Part shown: piece after piece, positions 44,451 to 56,099 of the stretch
Layout: each line of letters starts with the position of its first letter
Position numbering within the stretch: position 1 is the first letter of the stretch
NCBI GenBank assembly: GCA_029891345.1
Contig: CM057005.1
Location: 64,073,260 to 64,137,259, forward strand
DNA: 64,000 bases
Source: Dryococelus australis
Lineage: Eukaryota; Arthropoda; Insecta; Phasmatodea; Phasmatidae
Reading direction: 5' to 3'
Notes under the pieces: generated by a model
Seen by the model: only the letters and a program-made list of their open reading frames with translations
The model's database searches: none
Told to the model about the DNA's origin: nothing
Translations under genes and position numbers: made by a program

Positions 44451-44840
44451 ATGAGGAAGCAGCAGCGCCGAGAAGATAAAACGTCACTAAGTCGAGACCA
44501 AAATGCAAAAATTCATCATGAAAGCGAAGAAAGAGAACGAGCCCAACCACTCATCAGCACGGAGAGGAGTCTCTTGCATCGATTGAGGCGAAAAGAACAG
44601 CAGACCGAGGCTGTGGTGGAAGTCCAGCCCGGCCCTAGTGGGTCCGGAACTAGCGGCCTACCGAATCGTCAGGCAATTCCGGCGTCTAGCACCTCGCGAG
44701 TGCTTCCCAAGAGGCAAGCAACGATTCTATCTTGTCTGCAGAGAATCGACGAGCCCAACGATACCACACACAAGGTACCCAGGGAACTCGGGAAAGGTCC
44801 CCCTGCTCAGCAAGTCCAAAAACTTTGTGTATCCATCTAA
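44451..44840 (+). other. 129-codon open frame of unknown nature
   Basis: Basic, Arg/Gln/Glu-rich N-terminus (RRKEQQTEAVVEVQPGPSGS) with the PGPSGS phrase often seen in the linker of insect transposon proteins. No catalytic motif follows and no splice structure was recognised. It could be the N-terminal scrap of a DNA transposon or Helitron ORF, or chance. Confidence 0.3.
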
Positions 44841-45307
44841 GCCAGCTGACCTGCCTCCGCTGACCAAGTTCTTACGGACTAGTGTTTGATTTCCGACCTC
44901 GATGCAGACCGAATTTTACGAAATATCTAGCGGTAGGAGTCACAACTCCTACCCACTAAGTTTTTTTTTTTTTATGTTCTGTTCCAAGCTCACATGGTCA
45001 TGCAATCGACACGTAGTTAAGCAATCTGTACTTGGCCTATGCTGTAGTTTTCCACCCTTCAATAGGTCAGGCTGTCGAACAGTCGAGCACAAAATGGAAA
45101 AGTAACAAGATCTCGGCATATTTGTTCGTGGCCAGATTGTTTGGACCAGACATATGGGGCACTCCATCTCCAAAGTCGTCCAGGCACTTGACAGGGGTCA
45201 CCGTGTCAAGGTGTAACATGAGTTCATGGAGTAGAATATAACAACCACCACCAGGGACATCTGCCGCGGTGTACAGGGTATCGAAGACAGAGGTCGCTCT
45301 CAGCTAT

Positions 45308-45690
45308 AAACTGTAATCCATTCATGGTTACTGCACACTTTTCTGAAGCACTGCTGAAATTATACTTCCAGGATATTCCTCCGCCTCCTACAAACAAAGC
45401 TTAACCAAGTATAGAAAATACACCAAAGGACAACACACCGAATTTTTGCGCATTCAGTTGTAATGATATTTTTGCATGAGAACTATTTCTTACTAGGCGC
45501 TAACCAACACACACGTTTTCTCGCTGTTTTTGATCATATTTGTTATAAATGAAATATTACCATTTATAAATAAAATACAGGTAAAGCTTCAATTTAACGA
45601 AAAATGAGGTACTTTTATGTTAACAAATGTATACAACGCTTGTGATACCTGGCATAAATATGAGATAACTAAACATGCCATACATAGTGT
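45308..45690 (+). mobile_element. MITE family 2
   Basis: CTGTAATCCATTCATGGTTA, CTTTTCTGAAGCACTGCTGA, ATTCCTCCGCCTCC, GTTTTCTCGCTGTTTTTGAT and GTACTTTTATGTTAACAAAT. Runs directly into repeat family 4, so its right end is lost. Confidence 0.8.
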
Positions 45691-45699
45691 CATTTTTAA

Positions 45700-46065
45700 A
45701 ACGTTTAGTTCTGAGTTTCCCTTTTCCTATTCGAGAAACAGAGTTTTCGTAACTCCTGTACTGTACATGCATTGTGCTGTTATCTAGTATTTATTTCCTC
45801 AAACGGGAGCGAGTAGTGATGTGTCGATATCGAACTCGCAGGCAACAACACGCAACACGCCACACGGTCGAGCTCCTCAGTCACCAACCGTGTTCCTTCG
45901 GCAGGGTAAGCAGTTATTCTGTTTGCATCCTCCAGCCCTACATTTTTCCTTGGAAACGAGAGTTTTCTTATTTGCAATATAATGTCTAAATAATATTCAG
46001 TTTAATTATTATTACATTCATTTCGTTTCCTTACCCTGTAAAAAAAAACTCACTACACGCCACTG
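45700..46065. repeat. Dispersed repeat family 4, second copy
   Basis: GAGTTTTCGTAACTCCTGTA, CTGTACATGCATTGTGCTG, CCGTGTTCCTTCGGCAGGG and AATAATATTCAGTTTAATTA align with 8866-9300. The end reads ACTCACTACACGCCACTGC. Confidence 0.65.
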
Positions 46066-46265
46066 CACTAGCCGATTCAATGCTGGACCGCGACGTGTGA
46101 GAAGCCGTAAAATCCATAACCGTCTCCTCTTTACGTGGTACAGAAATCTCTCCACTAGGGTATCGCTGCTTGCCACGTGTCACAAGGGCGCGAGAACATA
46201 ATTGGATCCTCGATGCATGCGAAAAGGAAGGTCGCTTGGGCGGATGAGTCGAGGTACACATTGGT

Positions 46266-46665
46266 AAAGGATGTTCGCGATAAAGTGAGAACTTCAGAAA
46301 TTAACCTTAGAAAAATGTCACTGCCCCGGCATGCAAATATTTTAGTGGGCGCACTGAGTCACACTCTCCCAATAGAGTTGGTAACGATGGTTGCAAAGTA
46401 GTGCCATATCGTATAGTCGAATAAAAAGTGTTAGGTAACAATTTGAGATAACTTACACTTTTTTTTTCTCACCGAAGTATAAAACAGCAGATTTGTAAAG
46501 TATTTACTTTCTTAGTAATTCCACAGTTTCATTTGACCGATGCATGAATAAAGTGAAGAGGCTCATGGCAATGTTAATTTTACGTAAGGTGGAGGATTAT
46601 ACAATGTGTATACAAGTAGATCCTAAGCAGGGCTTTCAAAAGTGCTCATTTACCGTGAACAGTCT
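46266..46665 (-). mobile_element. MITE family 1, long form, reverse orientation
   Basis: AGGATGTTCGCGATAAAGTG to CATTTACCGTGAACAGTCTA with the long interior in reverse (GTTGGTAACGATGGTTGC, ATGAATAAAGTGAAGAGGC). Confidence 0.88.
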
Positions 46666-46796
46666 ATGCATGCGAATGGCAGGATACGAGAAGCAACGTG
46701 AATTAAAGATACATGCCTAGTAGCATGTCTCATCCCCTTTCGCCCTGATGGCACATAAAGCAACGGGTCCTTTATGTCAGCAGGGTACATTTTAGG

Positions 46797-47815
46797 GCCC
46801 GGTGGTGGTATCCTTGTATGGTGACTTTATGTGGGATGAAATGGGTCCCGTGGTACACATGCTGTCGTCCCTTCACCAGCGAACGATACAGGAACCTGTC
46901 GAGAGATCACGCGCACCTATTTGTGCACCTATAGCGCCCTGGAGGATACCTGTACCTACAGGTTTTATGGCCCGAAGGCCGGCATTCCCTCCTTCCTCCC
47001 ACACTGTGACTACTCTGATAAGTAAGACAGTGCTCAGCACTTTCTCTTCTTATCTTTTCGTATCATTCACTGTGCTTTATGCCTTTACACGGTATTCTAG
47101 CAGTTATCTCTGTAAAACCTGCCCTCCTCGCCAATCTGAGATACTCCGACTTCGTATTATGGAAGCCTTTACCCGAGTACCCCATCATGGGTCATCGGAA
47201 ATTTGCTCTCCTTGCCACTTGTCGAAGTCCTCCAGTCTTCTACCAATCTTAGTGGCAAACTCTTCCCAGAACTTATGGAGAGCTTTATCAACCATGACAT
47301 TTTATGGTCAAGGGAATGCCCTTTCTCTCTGCCATGCCATGCAGCCATTGCCTGATGTCTTCGGTCTTCAGATATTCCATGATTACATGTTGGACTGTGT
47401 CGTCCACTCCACAGACGTCACACAGCGGAGATTGCACGAGCCGGAAGCTGTGCAACTTTGCCTTGACGTTACTATCGCCAGTAAAGAGTTGCCTGGTGTA
47501 ATGGATCACTTTGATCCAATTACCTGCACCTTCAGCAAGACAGTGCTCCAGAACTCTGACCGAGTGGTTGGATGAACACTCCACGGGCTTGACGTTGCTC
47601 GCCTGGCCCCCTGAGGTCACCCGACCTGAATCGCATGGAGCACGTCTGGGAGGCTGATGTGCGCGCCGTGGACCATGCTCCGAGTGATTCTCCGTGCATT
47701 GTGGGGATGTGTGCAGCGGTCGTGGCTCAGTGTGGCTCCCGACAGATTCTCGTGCCCTGTGCAGTACATGCCACGTCGCATCACCGCCATCGCGGTGAAA
47801 CGACGCGCTACATGC
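46797..47815 (+). pseudogene. Tc1-type transposase remnant split by a LINE fragment
   Basis: The left piece (46797-46950) reads SLYGDFMWDEMGPVVHM, matching the VWGGF..-G.LV strand around the second catalytic region of Tc1 transposases. The right piece (47600-47815) reads about SPDLNRMEHVWEADVRAV in a shifted frame and ends HHRHRGETTRY, the RGGHTRY-type C-terminus. Between them lies a minus-strand LINE piece. Frameshifts are present in both parts; clearly dead. Confidence 0.6.
46950..47590 (-). pseudogene. Non-LTR retrotransposon ORF2 C-terminal fragment
   Basis: The minus-strand frame has LFTGDSNVKAKLHSFRL then PLCDVCGVDDTVQHVIMEY, the Cys-Cys-His zinc-knuckle-like motif that closes ORF2 in R1/Jockey-type LINEs. 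It continues after a stop with DKALHKFWEEFATKIGRR. Stops and frame breaks show decay. The 257-codon plus-strand frame over the same bases is a shadow. Confidence 0.65.
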
Positions 47816-47820
47816 TGCTA

Positions 47821-48242
47821 AAGGCTGTTCAAAATAAAGTGAGCACTTTTGAAATCAATCTTAGAAAAAAGTCACTGCCGCTACTTGCATATATATTTAA
47901 AGGGGCTCAATGAGTGACATGTGTGCAGTAAAGTTGCTTACAATGGAGTGGAAAGTAGTTGCATATATTAACTACGAACAAAGATCTTAGGTAACCATTT
48001 GTGATAACTGAAATGATTAATCTCGCTTTCTGTATTTTTTAATGCATCGAAGTGTAAAATAAGTAGATTTGTACACTATTTACTTTCCTAATAATTTCAC
48101 AGTTTCGCTTGGCCGATGCATGAATAAAGTGATTAGGCCCATGGAAATGTTAATTTTACATAAGGCGGAAGAATACACAAAGTGGATACAAATAGAAGTC
48201 AAGCAGGGCTTTAAAAGTGCTCATTTTACCGTGAACAGCCTA
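47821..48242 (-). mobile_element. MITE family 1, long form, reverse orientation
   Basis: AAGGCTGTTCAAAATAAAGT to CATTTTACCGTGAACAGCCTA with the full interior. Next to a short-form copy that begins three bases later. Confidence 0.9.
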
Positions 48243-48244
48243 TA

Positions 48245-48477
48245 TAGGCTGTTGACAGTAAAGTGAGCTCTTTTGAGGTCCTAGTTACTTTTTCGTTTCG
48301 GCCATTTTTTATCCTTCAGCCATTTTTTCAATTAAATATTATGTAAATAGTAAACACAGTGTGCATATTCCATTACACTCAAAAGTTAACGTCTAAGGCT
48401 AAAATAAAATATATTTATTGACTATTATTCCAAATGAGGGGGCTTTCGAAAATGCTCTCTTTACTGTGAATAGTCTA
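48245..48477 (+). mobile_element. MITE family 1, short form
   Basis: TAGGCTGTTGACAGTAAAGT to GCTCTCTTTACTGTGAATAG with the standard short interior; shares its left TA with the preceding long copy. Confidence 0.9.
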
Positions 48478-49068
48478 TAGGCAGGTATCTCTAATTAAAC
48501 TGTTCATGGGTGTATTTGAAGGTTAAAATTTGTCAGTGTGTCAGGGACTTCACATGTTGAATTGCTTTACTATGTAACTTAATATATGCATACAGAACAA
48601 AAACTGTATAGATTCACATGAGAATTATACTTTAGTAATGAATTTTTGTTGGCATTATATGTGGTGTAATATATTTATCATTTTTGGTGCCAGTCGCATG
48701 CACAATATTGTTTACTTGAATACATGAAATTACTGTTTTATTTCTGTAGGATGCATTTTTTAAATCGTGAAGCTAGGTCCCGTTTTTCTCCCACGTGCGT
48801 GTATGCCGCAACGTTTGAACTATCATTGTTAACACGCGATCAAGGTAAAAGTAGCATTTTAATTGGATCCCGTAATTAAAAGCGCACTGTGGATGATTGG
48901 CGCGAACTCAGTGGTTTAACGGGGCATTTTTTTTTATTTAATTTAATTTTAGAAGTATAATCTGGTTCGGAGAACCAAGAGTTGGAACTGCGGATGCAAT
49001 TTTCAAATAACGGTTGGATGAACAATACCGCTTTTTACGCACTTCGGCGTACTATTTTGATACAGCTA
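48478..49068. other. Unassigned sequence
   Basis: AT-rich, no recognisable element or motif. Confidence 0.5.
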
Positions 49069-49494
49069 TAGGCTGTTCACCGTAAAATGAGCACTTTTGA
49101 AGCCCTGCTTGACTTCTGCTTGTATGCACTTTGTGTATTCTTCTGCCTTATGTAAAATTAACATTGCCATGGGCCTCATCACTTTATTCATTCATCGGCC
49201 ACGCAAAAGCGTGAAATTATTAGAAAAGTAAAAATGTTTATAAATCTGCTAATGTTTACACATATGATGCATTAGAAAAAAAGTAGAAAGTGAAATAAGT
49301 AATTTAAATTATCATAAATGATTACCTAACACTTTTTATTCGACGTTAACATATCGAACTACTTTCCATCCGTCGTTACCAACTGTACCGGTCGCATGTC
49401 ACTCAGTGCGCCTGTTGAAGTACATGCAGGCATAGCCAGTGACTTTTTTTCTAAGGTTGATTTTAAAAGTGCTCACTTTATCGTGAACAGCCTT
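49069..49494 (+). mobile_element. MITE family 1, long form
   Basis: TAGGCTGTTCACCGTAAAAT to GCTCACTTTATCGTGAACAG; the interior (GCATGTCACTCAGTGCGCC, CTAAGGTTGATTTTAAAAG) is close to consensus. One of the best-preserved long copies. Confidence 0.92.
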
Positions 49495-50610
49495 TAAGAG
49501 GGCTATGTACGGAACTGTTTGCTGTGGAATAGACGTTTGTGCCTAAACGCGTATCTCGGTAAATAAAAGTTCTGGAAATACGACTTTTTGCTAGAAAGGA
49601 TACAAACTTATTGTCTATATCCCTTATCATATTAAGTGTATTAATGGATAAAGAAATTCGTGAAAGTGGACAAATAGCGCATATTTAAAGCTTACCTGTG
49701 CAGTTTCCTTAAGCAGTAAGAGGAAAGTATGATTGGACGCAGTAGTTTGATCTGTTTACTGTCATCGCGTGTAATAAAACCCCACAGTTACAGATCTAAT
49801 TTGCAAAATACAGTGTTATGACGGAAACACTGCACGTCCTGCGCGTAGGAGCGATGAGGTACTGGGAGTGCGTGTTAGTATCGCCCGTATGGCTCCCTCG
49901 CTTCTTGACCTTGAACGCGCAGCTACATAGTCATCTTAAGAGAATAAGTTCGATTCTGACAAGTCTTAATTTTTTTATTATAACTTATTTGGCAGCTGTG
50001 GTTATTTTAAGTGTGGCGATGGAATTAATTATCTTTAAACTATGCAAATTATAAAAATTCCCGTTATACACCGACGTCGGGGCGTATTTAAGGGAAGGGT
50101 CGATAGGGATCATAACACCCTGAAAATTGGGGAATGTAAACAATTTAGGCAATGACAAATAACAAAAGAAGTGCACGGTTCGGAATCTTAACACGGATTA
50201 TAAGTGTTTGTAGCGCAAAATGTCACAATGTATACATAAAAACGTTTATATCGCTACAGGCCTAGTCGCAAAAATGATGCATGCAGGGAGCCCATTGTTA
50301 GAAACGTGATATTTTTGCCTTCTGAAATGAAACCCTACCAGCTATATGGGGGGAAATATTGATTTAAAACACCATACATCTGTTATTAAAATGTCTTCAG
50401 TAAATTAATTTTCATAACTTCACACACAGTCATGAGGCGAAACTAAGTTTTTTACTCACAATTGTTCTGACTTAGGCAATTAATTCTGTTGGAATAATGC
50501 AAACATGTAATTTATTTAATGTTATCATGTAAATTATTTAGGAAATGCTCAAAAAAGTTTTCCTTTGGTTTGTATAATTTTTAGTGGCATATTCCTGTTT
50601 AACATGTGTA
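49495..50610. other. Unassigned sequence
   Basis: A 78-codon plus frame at 49818-50054 has hydrophobic text but no known family. Nothing else. Confidence 0.5.
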
Positions 50611-51080
50611 TAGGCCGTTCACGGCAAAGTGAGCACTTTTGAAGCCCTAGTTACTTTTTTCTTTCAACCAATTTATTTCCTTCCGCCACTTGTTAATATA
50701 AACCTTGCCATGTGATAATAAACACAGTAGACCTTGTAGTAAATTTCGGTCTGTATGTTTATTAAAAATAAATATTATTATAGTATATCTGACAGTAGGT
50801 ACAATTATTCTTAGGATTATTATGATATGGGCATAGAAGAAAATTAATTGTACTATCAATGGTGATCTACCTTGGAAGTAGGGGAGGCTAAGTAGTTATT
50901 TTAATAAAAGGGATAAACCTTATGTATGCTTTAACGTGCCGCACTAATCTGCCATTTTATAATTTAATTAAGATTTGTTGTTCGCTATAAGTGTGTTCTG
51001 TTGGTAGTAAGTCTGAAGCCACAACAAAATATATTTACTAGTTGTTAATGCCCGTTGGTAGTGCTCACTTTACCGTGGCA
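50611..51080 (+). mobile_element. MITE family 1, short form, with ~270 bp of foreign interior
   Basis: TAGGCCGTTCACGGCAAAGT and the left half to AATAAACACAGTAGACC are normal. Then unrelated AT-rich sequence runs to about 51005, after which GTCTGAAGCCACAACAAAAT, ATATATTTACTAG and GTGCTCACTTTACCGTGG return. No clear ends on the insert. Confidence 0.75.
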
Positions 51081-51290
51081 TCGACTGTAAAGCTTTAGTC
51101 GTCTGGGCCCGCCCCAAAGAAAATTCGCATATATGCGCCCCCAGCTCCGGCGATACCTGCTGAAGGGTGGAAAACTACAACGAGCGGTCACGTGTCGATT
51201 GCGTAACCACGTGTCCTTGGCACAGAAAAAAAGTCTTAATATAGTATTGAGTTAGTGTGTTGAATACCCCCTCTCTCCCGCGAAGACAAG

Positions 51291-51992
51291 GCCTTAAGCC
51301 CCTGTCACACTGGCTAATTTTTCCGTCGAACTGCTTCCAATAAGTTTGGTCAAATATAGTTGGGCAGTTATGGCGTCATGGAAACGTCATAAACGCCGCC
51401 ATTTTTGCCTGACAAAATTGGATGGATTCAGTTTCCATCAAATATTTGAAAATTGGACCGGTTCGAAAATTTATTTGATGTTTAACGGTCTCAGCCAATC
51501 AGAGTCGTCCACGGCAAAGTGAACGTCAAGAAACTTAAAATAACGAACAATGGCTGGAAACGAGGTAAGTTATTAAGATAGTTAATTTATGTAGAAGCTG
51601 TCTGGGCATGAATGATATTTTCAGTGAATATTGCACATAATGTTAGGAATTCAGAGGCCTTTATTTAATTGTGCAGTAAACATATCTTATAAATAAAATT
51701 AATTTATTAAAGAAATGAAAATAAATTACAATATTACTTAACGTTTCTTCCTGTAATGGACCACGTGAGAAAACAAAGCAGTATCTCACTACGAAAATAA
51801 TTTTGAAATAATATTTCAAATTAGATTATCGCAATGAAAAGATTTGATAATGTGGCACATTTTCAAACACATTCAAGAATATTTGATCAAATTTGTTGGA
51901 AGGAAAAATTTAATGGTCGTATTTTGTCGTCGAATTTTATTGTCAAATATAGTTGAAGGCAAAAATTCGACAGTTGACAGGGGGTTTAAGGC
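51291..51992. mobile_element. Candidate TTAA-flanked (piggyBac-like) nonautonomous element
   Basis: The left reads TTAA then GCCCCTGTCACACTGGCTAA; the right reads GTTGACAGGGGGT then TTAA. The inverted repeat extends inward through AATTTTTSC and GTCAAATATAGTTG on both sides. About 700 bp, no coding content. TTAA target sites are typical of piggyBac; the terminal match is imperfect. Confidence 0.5.
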
Positions 51993-52542
51993 ACCACCCC
52001 AAAATTCGTTTGGAGTGATCTCGGTTGTCACGTGCCGAGTGTCATCGATAAAGCGTAATTGGTAGCAGCGACGGGAGCACGGATCAGAGTTCGCGGAACG
52101 CGGAGTCCGTTCCGGGCGCGGTGCTCGGCCGGCACATGCCGCCATTCACGCCGCGGTAAGCCGGCGTGTGTCGTGTGGCGGTCGTAAAACTTCCTACCGA
52201 CGCGGCGATTACGAAGTGATCCCTGAGCCGCTGTCGGGTCCGGATCAGCTCCCACAGTTCGCCGCTTTGAAGCCGAGGTGGAAATTGGTCGTGCCCGTAG
52301 ACTAAAGATAGGTAGGCTTAATCACTGCTGACTGCGCGCAACCAATCTCCGTGTCCCAACATCGAACTGCTTTTCTGCCAACACGTCTAGCGACAACGGC
52401 ATGGTTTTGGATTATAGGTCAGAAAACTGATTTGTAAACAAGTGCTGGGAGAGATTTTTATACCTCTTCTAACCAATTCGTATTGCAGGTTGACTAAATT
52501 CGAATTTGTAAAAGTGTTTGCATTAGCGATACCAATTCGTCA
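51993..52542. other. CpG-rich block, no gene recognised
   Basis: 52030-52300 is strongly CpG-rich (GCGGAACGCGGAGTCCG, ACGCCGCGGTAAGCCGG). A GT-type donor context CGCGGTAAG occurs on the plus strand, but no open frame with recognisable content leads into it. Confidence 0.35.
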
Positions 52543-52747
52543 CCATTATGTATTGCAAATTTCCCTCTTGTTCACCGCCTTTGAAACTAACGTAGCCTAT
52601 CAGTGCCTTCTAAATAGTTATGTTAAATGCCGAGAGCGTGGTGTCGGTCGAGCTGTAAATTCAAGTAGTCACATTGAAATGTGTCGTGGTTTTGCGTTTT
52701 TGGTCGTGTCGTGCTGTGTTGGTCGGGGATATGTGATTCTGACATAA
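52543..52747. repeat. Dispersed repeat family 6, copy 2
   Basis: TTATGTATTGCAAATTTCCC, CACCGCCTTTGAAAC, GCTGTAAATTCAAGTAGTCA and TATGTGATTCTGACATAAG align in order with 18505-18710. Confidence 0.55.
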
Positions 52748-53253
52748 GCGGTCTACCTAATCTTTAGTCTCTGGTCGTCCCACGGCGCATCTACTGACGA
52801 CACCGGCCCAGTGTCACGGTGATCCTGGATCTGTTCCCGGCGGAAATATGGCGGACGTTGCCGTAGGTAATGTTAATTCTACCCAGGTTAGGAACTAAAC
52901 GAGTTTTCTCATGGGAGAGTTTGGTGTAGGGAAAATTTCCACCGCTAGTTGCGCAGTGTTACAAAGATGTCACTTTTAATAAGAAAAATTTAAGCTACGT
53001 GAATAATATCAGAGAAAGATTTTACTTAGTTACGAGGTTATTTTATATTTGATTGCCATCAGTCGATACTGAGAATATTGAATGCGCTCTTCAGTTGAGT
53101 AATTTAAAATGATTGGAACAATTAATCTCGCCAGTTGTGAAGCTCCTGATGCGATCCGCTTTTTTGTTAGCCAAAAAACAATAGGGCAGCTGAGACCCAC
53201 AGGCATATTTGTGAAGTTATGGGCCAAGTGTCAAGTACGATCATGCTCGACGT

Positions 53254-53375
53254 GACACAGCGGGTCTAACTGCTGAAATGTTGCGGAAATTTTGCTGGAA
53301 AGTTTTTAGCCATACTTCCTATAGCCCCGATTTGGCACCAAGTGACTATCATCTCTTCTATACTTGGCTTACCGC
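53254..53375 (+). pseudogene. Mariner transposase fragment
   Basis: The plus frame reads LTAEMLRKFCWKVFSHTSYS followed by PDLAPSDYHLF, the hallmark third-Asp block (YSPDLAPSDYHLF) of DD34D mariner transposases. Only about 40 codons remain. It runs straight into a LINE 3' tail. Confidence 0.8.
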
Positions 53376-53386
53376 AACTGTTTATA

Positions 53387-54358
53387 GTATACTAGCGACC
53401 CGCCCCGGCATCGCTCTGGTGCGATTTACCTATACAGGATGATTCTCAATTAGCCCGACAAGCTTCGGGAGGTGATTCTTCATGAAAAAGTGAAAGGAAA
53501 ACATATGTTACACTATATATCTAAACCGAATATTAAGTGAGGCATGAGCCCTTAGAAAAACGAGATTTTAAGCCGTATTTGTGCAAAAAAATATCGTCTC
53601 TTACGTTGAAAGTCCCGATAACATACAATAATGGTCCGAGAGTTGTCATTGTATTTTACTTCGTTACCGATATTTTGCACAAATACGGTTTAAAATCTGA
53701 TTTTTTTTTTTTTTTTTGATCATACCTCCCTTAATATTCGGTTTAGGTATAAAGTGCCACATGTGTTTATATTTTCATGAAGAATCACCTACCAAAGTTT
53801 GTCTGTCTAGTTGCGAATCGCTTTGTATAGAGCTGGCCGCGGTGAGCAATATATCATAGTTTTTTCATCATCAGCTCGCTCGACCGTTGTAATTATTTTG
53901 TTGCGCGTAATTAATAAATCTGTGCCAGCTCCGAAAATGACATAGTGTAACTAACATTTAATTTCATAAGGATTAGAACTGTGTCGTTCAAAACGTTCTA
54001 TTTCTAATCAAATTTTAGAAGACAAAAATGGTTGTTCTGGGTCATCATTAAAAGGTAAACATATCCTGCCGCGGACTTTTTTGTAGGTTTTTTTGAGATC
54101 CACAATTCTGTAGTACATTAATCTGGTGTATCGCTTATGGTTTAGTCAATGTAAGCCATGCAAGTGCCAGAAAAGCGACTTTTTCCGAGTTTATTAGAAA
54201 ACATTAAATATTCAATGTATTATATACCTAAACCTTGTTTAAGAAATTATCTAAATGATGGCGAAAACCGCATCAAAATCTATCGAGTAGTTTAGAAGCC
54301 TTATCCGAATACACACATACACATGGCCGGGTGACTTCGTTGTATACTATGTATAGAT
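53387..54358 (+). repeat. RTE-like LINE/SINE 3' tail, interrupted by a MITE
   Basis: TATACTAGCGACCCGCCCCG opens it, and after the MITE the text continues with AACCGCATCAAAATCTATCG, CACATGGCCGGGTGACTTCG and TTGTATACTATGTATAGATG. This TACTAGCGACCCGCCCCGG ... CGACTTTGTTTTATACTATG structure is the known 3' end of RTE-clade elements in insects. No ORF is present. Confidence 0.7.
53433..53827. mobile_element. Tc1/mariner-type MITE, ~395 bp
   Basis: TACAGGATGATTCTCAATTA, then GACAAGCTTCGGGAGGTGAT and TCTTCATGAAAAA at the left; the reverse complement at the right (TCATGAAGAATCACCTACCA, ending GCTTTGTA). TA flanks. It contains a second internal inverted pair around TTTGTGCAAAAAAATATCG and CGATATTTTGCACAAATACG. 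Inserted in the LINE tail. Confidence 0.85.
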
Positions 54359-54359
54359 G

Positions 54360-56099
54360 ATGGTGAACTTCGGAACAGTGTGAATCAATGACTCATGACA
54401 CAGGAGACTGACGTCATAGATTAGTGGGAAAAGGAAACTGCGAACATAATACCAGAAGTATATGGAAGTTAAATGTGACTATGTAGAGAATTAAGTAACT
54501 ATGTAAATGAATTTTGGCCATAATAAATCATATTTACTTTATATAGTTTTCCTCTAATTCGAAGCGGACCTTACTTTAAAAACTCGCCTCGTATTTACTA
54601 CAGGTTTCACGGTCCCCCGCGTTCGTGGTTGTCGATGTACTTTTCGGTAGCAGGTAGAGAGTAGGGATGGGCCAAACAGTTACTTTCGTGTGACGTGTTA
54701 CTTCGATATATTTCCGAGCAAGTAACACTTTCCAGGAACATGTTATTTTTGTAACAGGTTACTGTAAAATATTTCTTGCCTGTCCCGACTTTCCGAGAAA
54801 TAACAATGATGTTGTTCAGTGTTCCAAGGCTTGGCATCCCAAGAAATAACGTTCCCGAATGCGCTCTGTAGCAAACCTTTTACGCATGTGCACACTCACA
54901 GTTGCCAGTCGAAACGTTCCAAAAAATAATGGCGGGGGAAGTTGAACAGGGAAGTTGCGTTTACAACAAAATAATTAAACTTTAAAGTTTGTGTTAAGAT
55001 GTGCGCAGAAGAAAAGAAATCATGTTATCTATCGTGCGGGTTGTTGGGATTTTCCTTAAGCGTTAAATTAAATAGTTATATTTTACATCTTAAGAGAAAC
55101 TTTTGCAGCTGCGACCAATCAGAACAGAGCAGTCTGTATTGTTGGCGGGAAACTGTTATTTACAGTAATGTAAGTGTAAATAACTGTTAAATGGCGTATG
55201 TATGCACACGTTTACGATTATATTTGTTCACAAAAATAAACTTATGTGATAGAAAATGTCGGCTTTGAAGTATTATTTGTTTAAATATGGTTTTGGTATA
55301 CTAGGCTATGTTAGAAAAAGCTAGATGTTCCAAAAATTAACTTTTACGCATTCATAGTAGTCAGACGTTGAGGCAATCCAAGACGTTCCAAAAATAATGG
55401 CTTAAACAACGGAACGTGTTACCAAATTCTAATAGTTTTTTTATAACCGTTACGTTAAATAACAACCTTCTATAGTAGACATGTATCGGTCATAGACTAA
55501 AGATGAGCTAGACCGCTTATTCGTCTTCTGCTCATGTACCCACCATTGAACTACCCCAAAGGAACACGACTGTCAAAGTCACATGGTCAACACTGATGAA
55601 AGTGTTAGTTTGTAACTTAATTTTTAAATGACAAGCACTATTTTATGAATAAAATACTTTTACTAATTATAATTTAATCAAAATGCATTATAAATTGCTT
55701 TGTGTGTATACAAATACCTCAGAGCATCTCTTTACAAATCATTCTAACCTAAAATCCAAATCATGCCGCTTTCACTAGACGTGTTGGCAGAAAAGCAGTT
55801 CAATGTTGTGACACGGAGACAGGTTGTGCGCAGTCAGCGAGATCAGTCTACATCGTTTCTAGTCTGTGGTATAGGCTGTGGGAATGTGTTTGCCGATGCG
55901 ACGCGCTGGGCAAATTCCCACGCGGCCTAAGTGCCTTTGTCAGCCCCGTGGTAGTCCAGTTAATACCTGTTGCCGGGCAACTCGAAAGATACCTGTACGG
56001 TGGCAGCGACTTCGTAGCCCCGTGATGGATTACGGGCGTTAACCCTGTCGTGTTTTGCCCCCTCGCCCTCCGCGCAGCCATCAATTTAGCATAGCCTGC
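54360..56099. other. Unassigned sequence
   Basis: Contains AACGTTCCAAAAAATAATGG-like phrases repeated near 54914, 55326 and 55382, hinting at an old repeat. No gene motifs. Confidence 0.4.

Noticed and set aside
46802..47575. 257-codon plus-strand open frame, the longest in the window
   Set aside because: It crosses a Tc1 remnant and then runs antisense to a LINE ORF2 fragment with a recognisable Cys-Cys-His motif. Not a gene.
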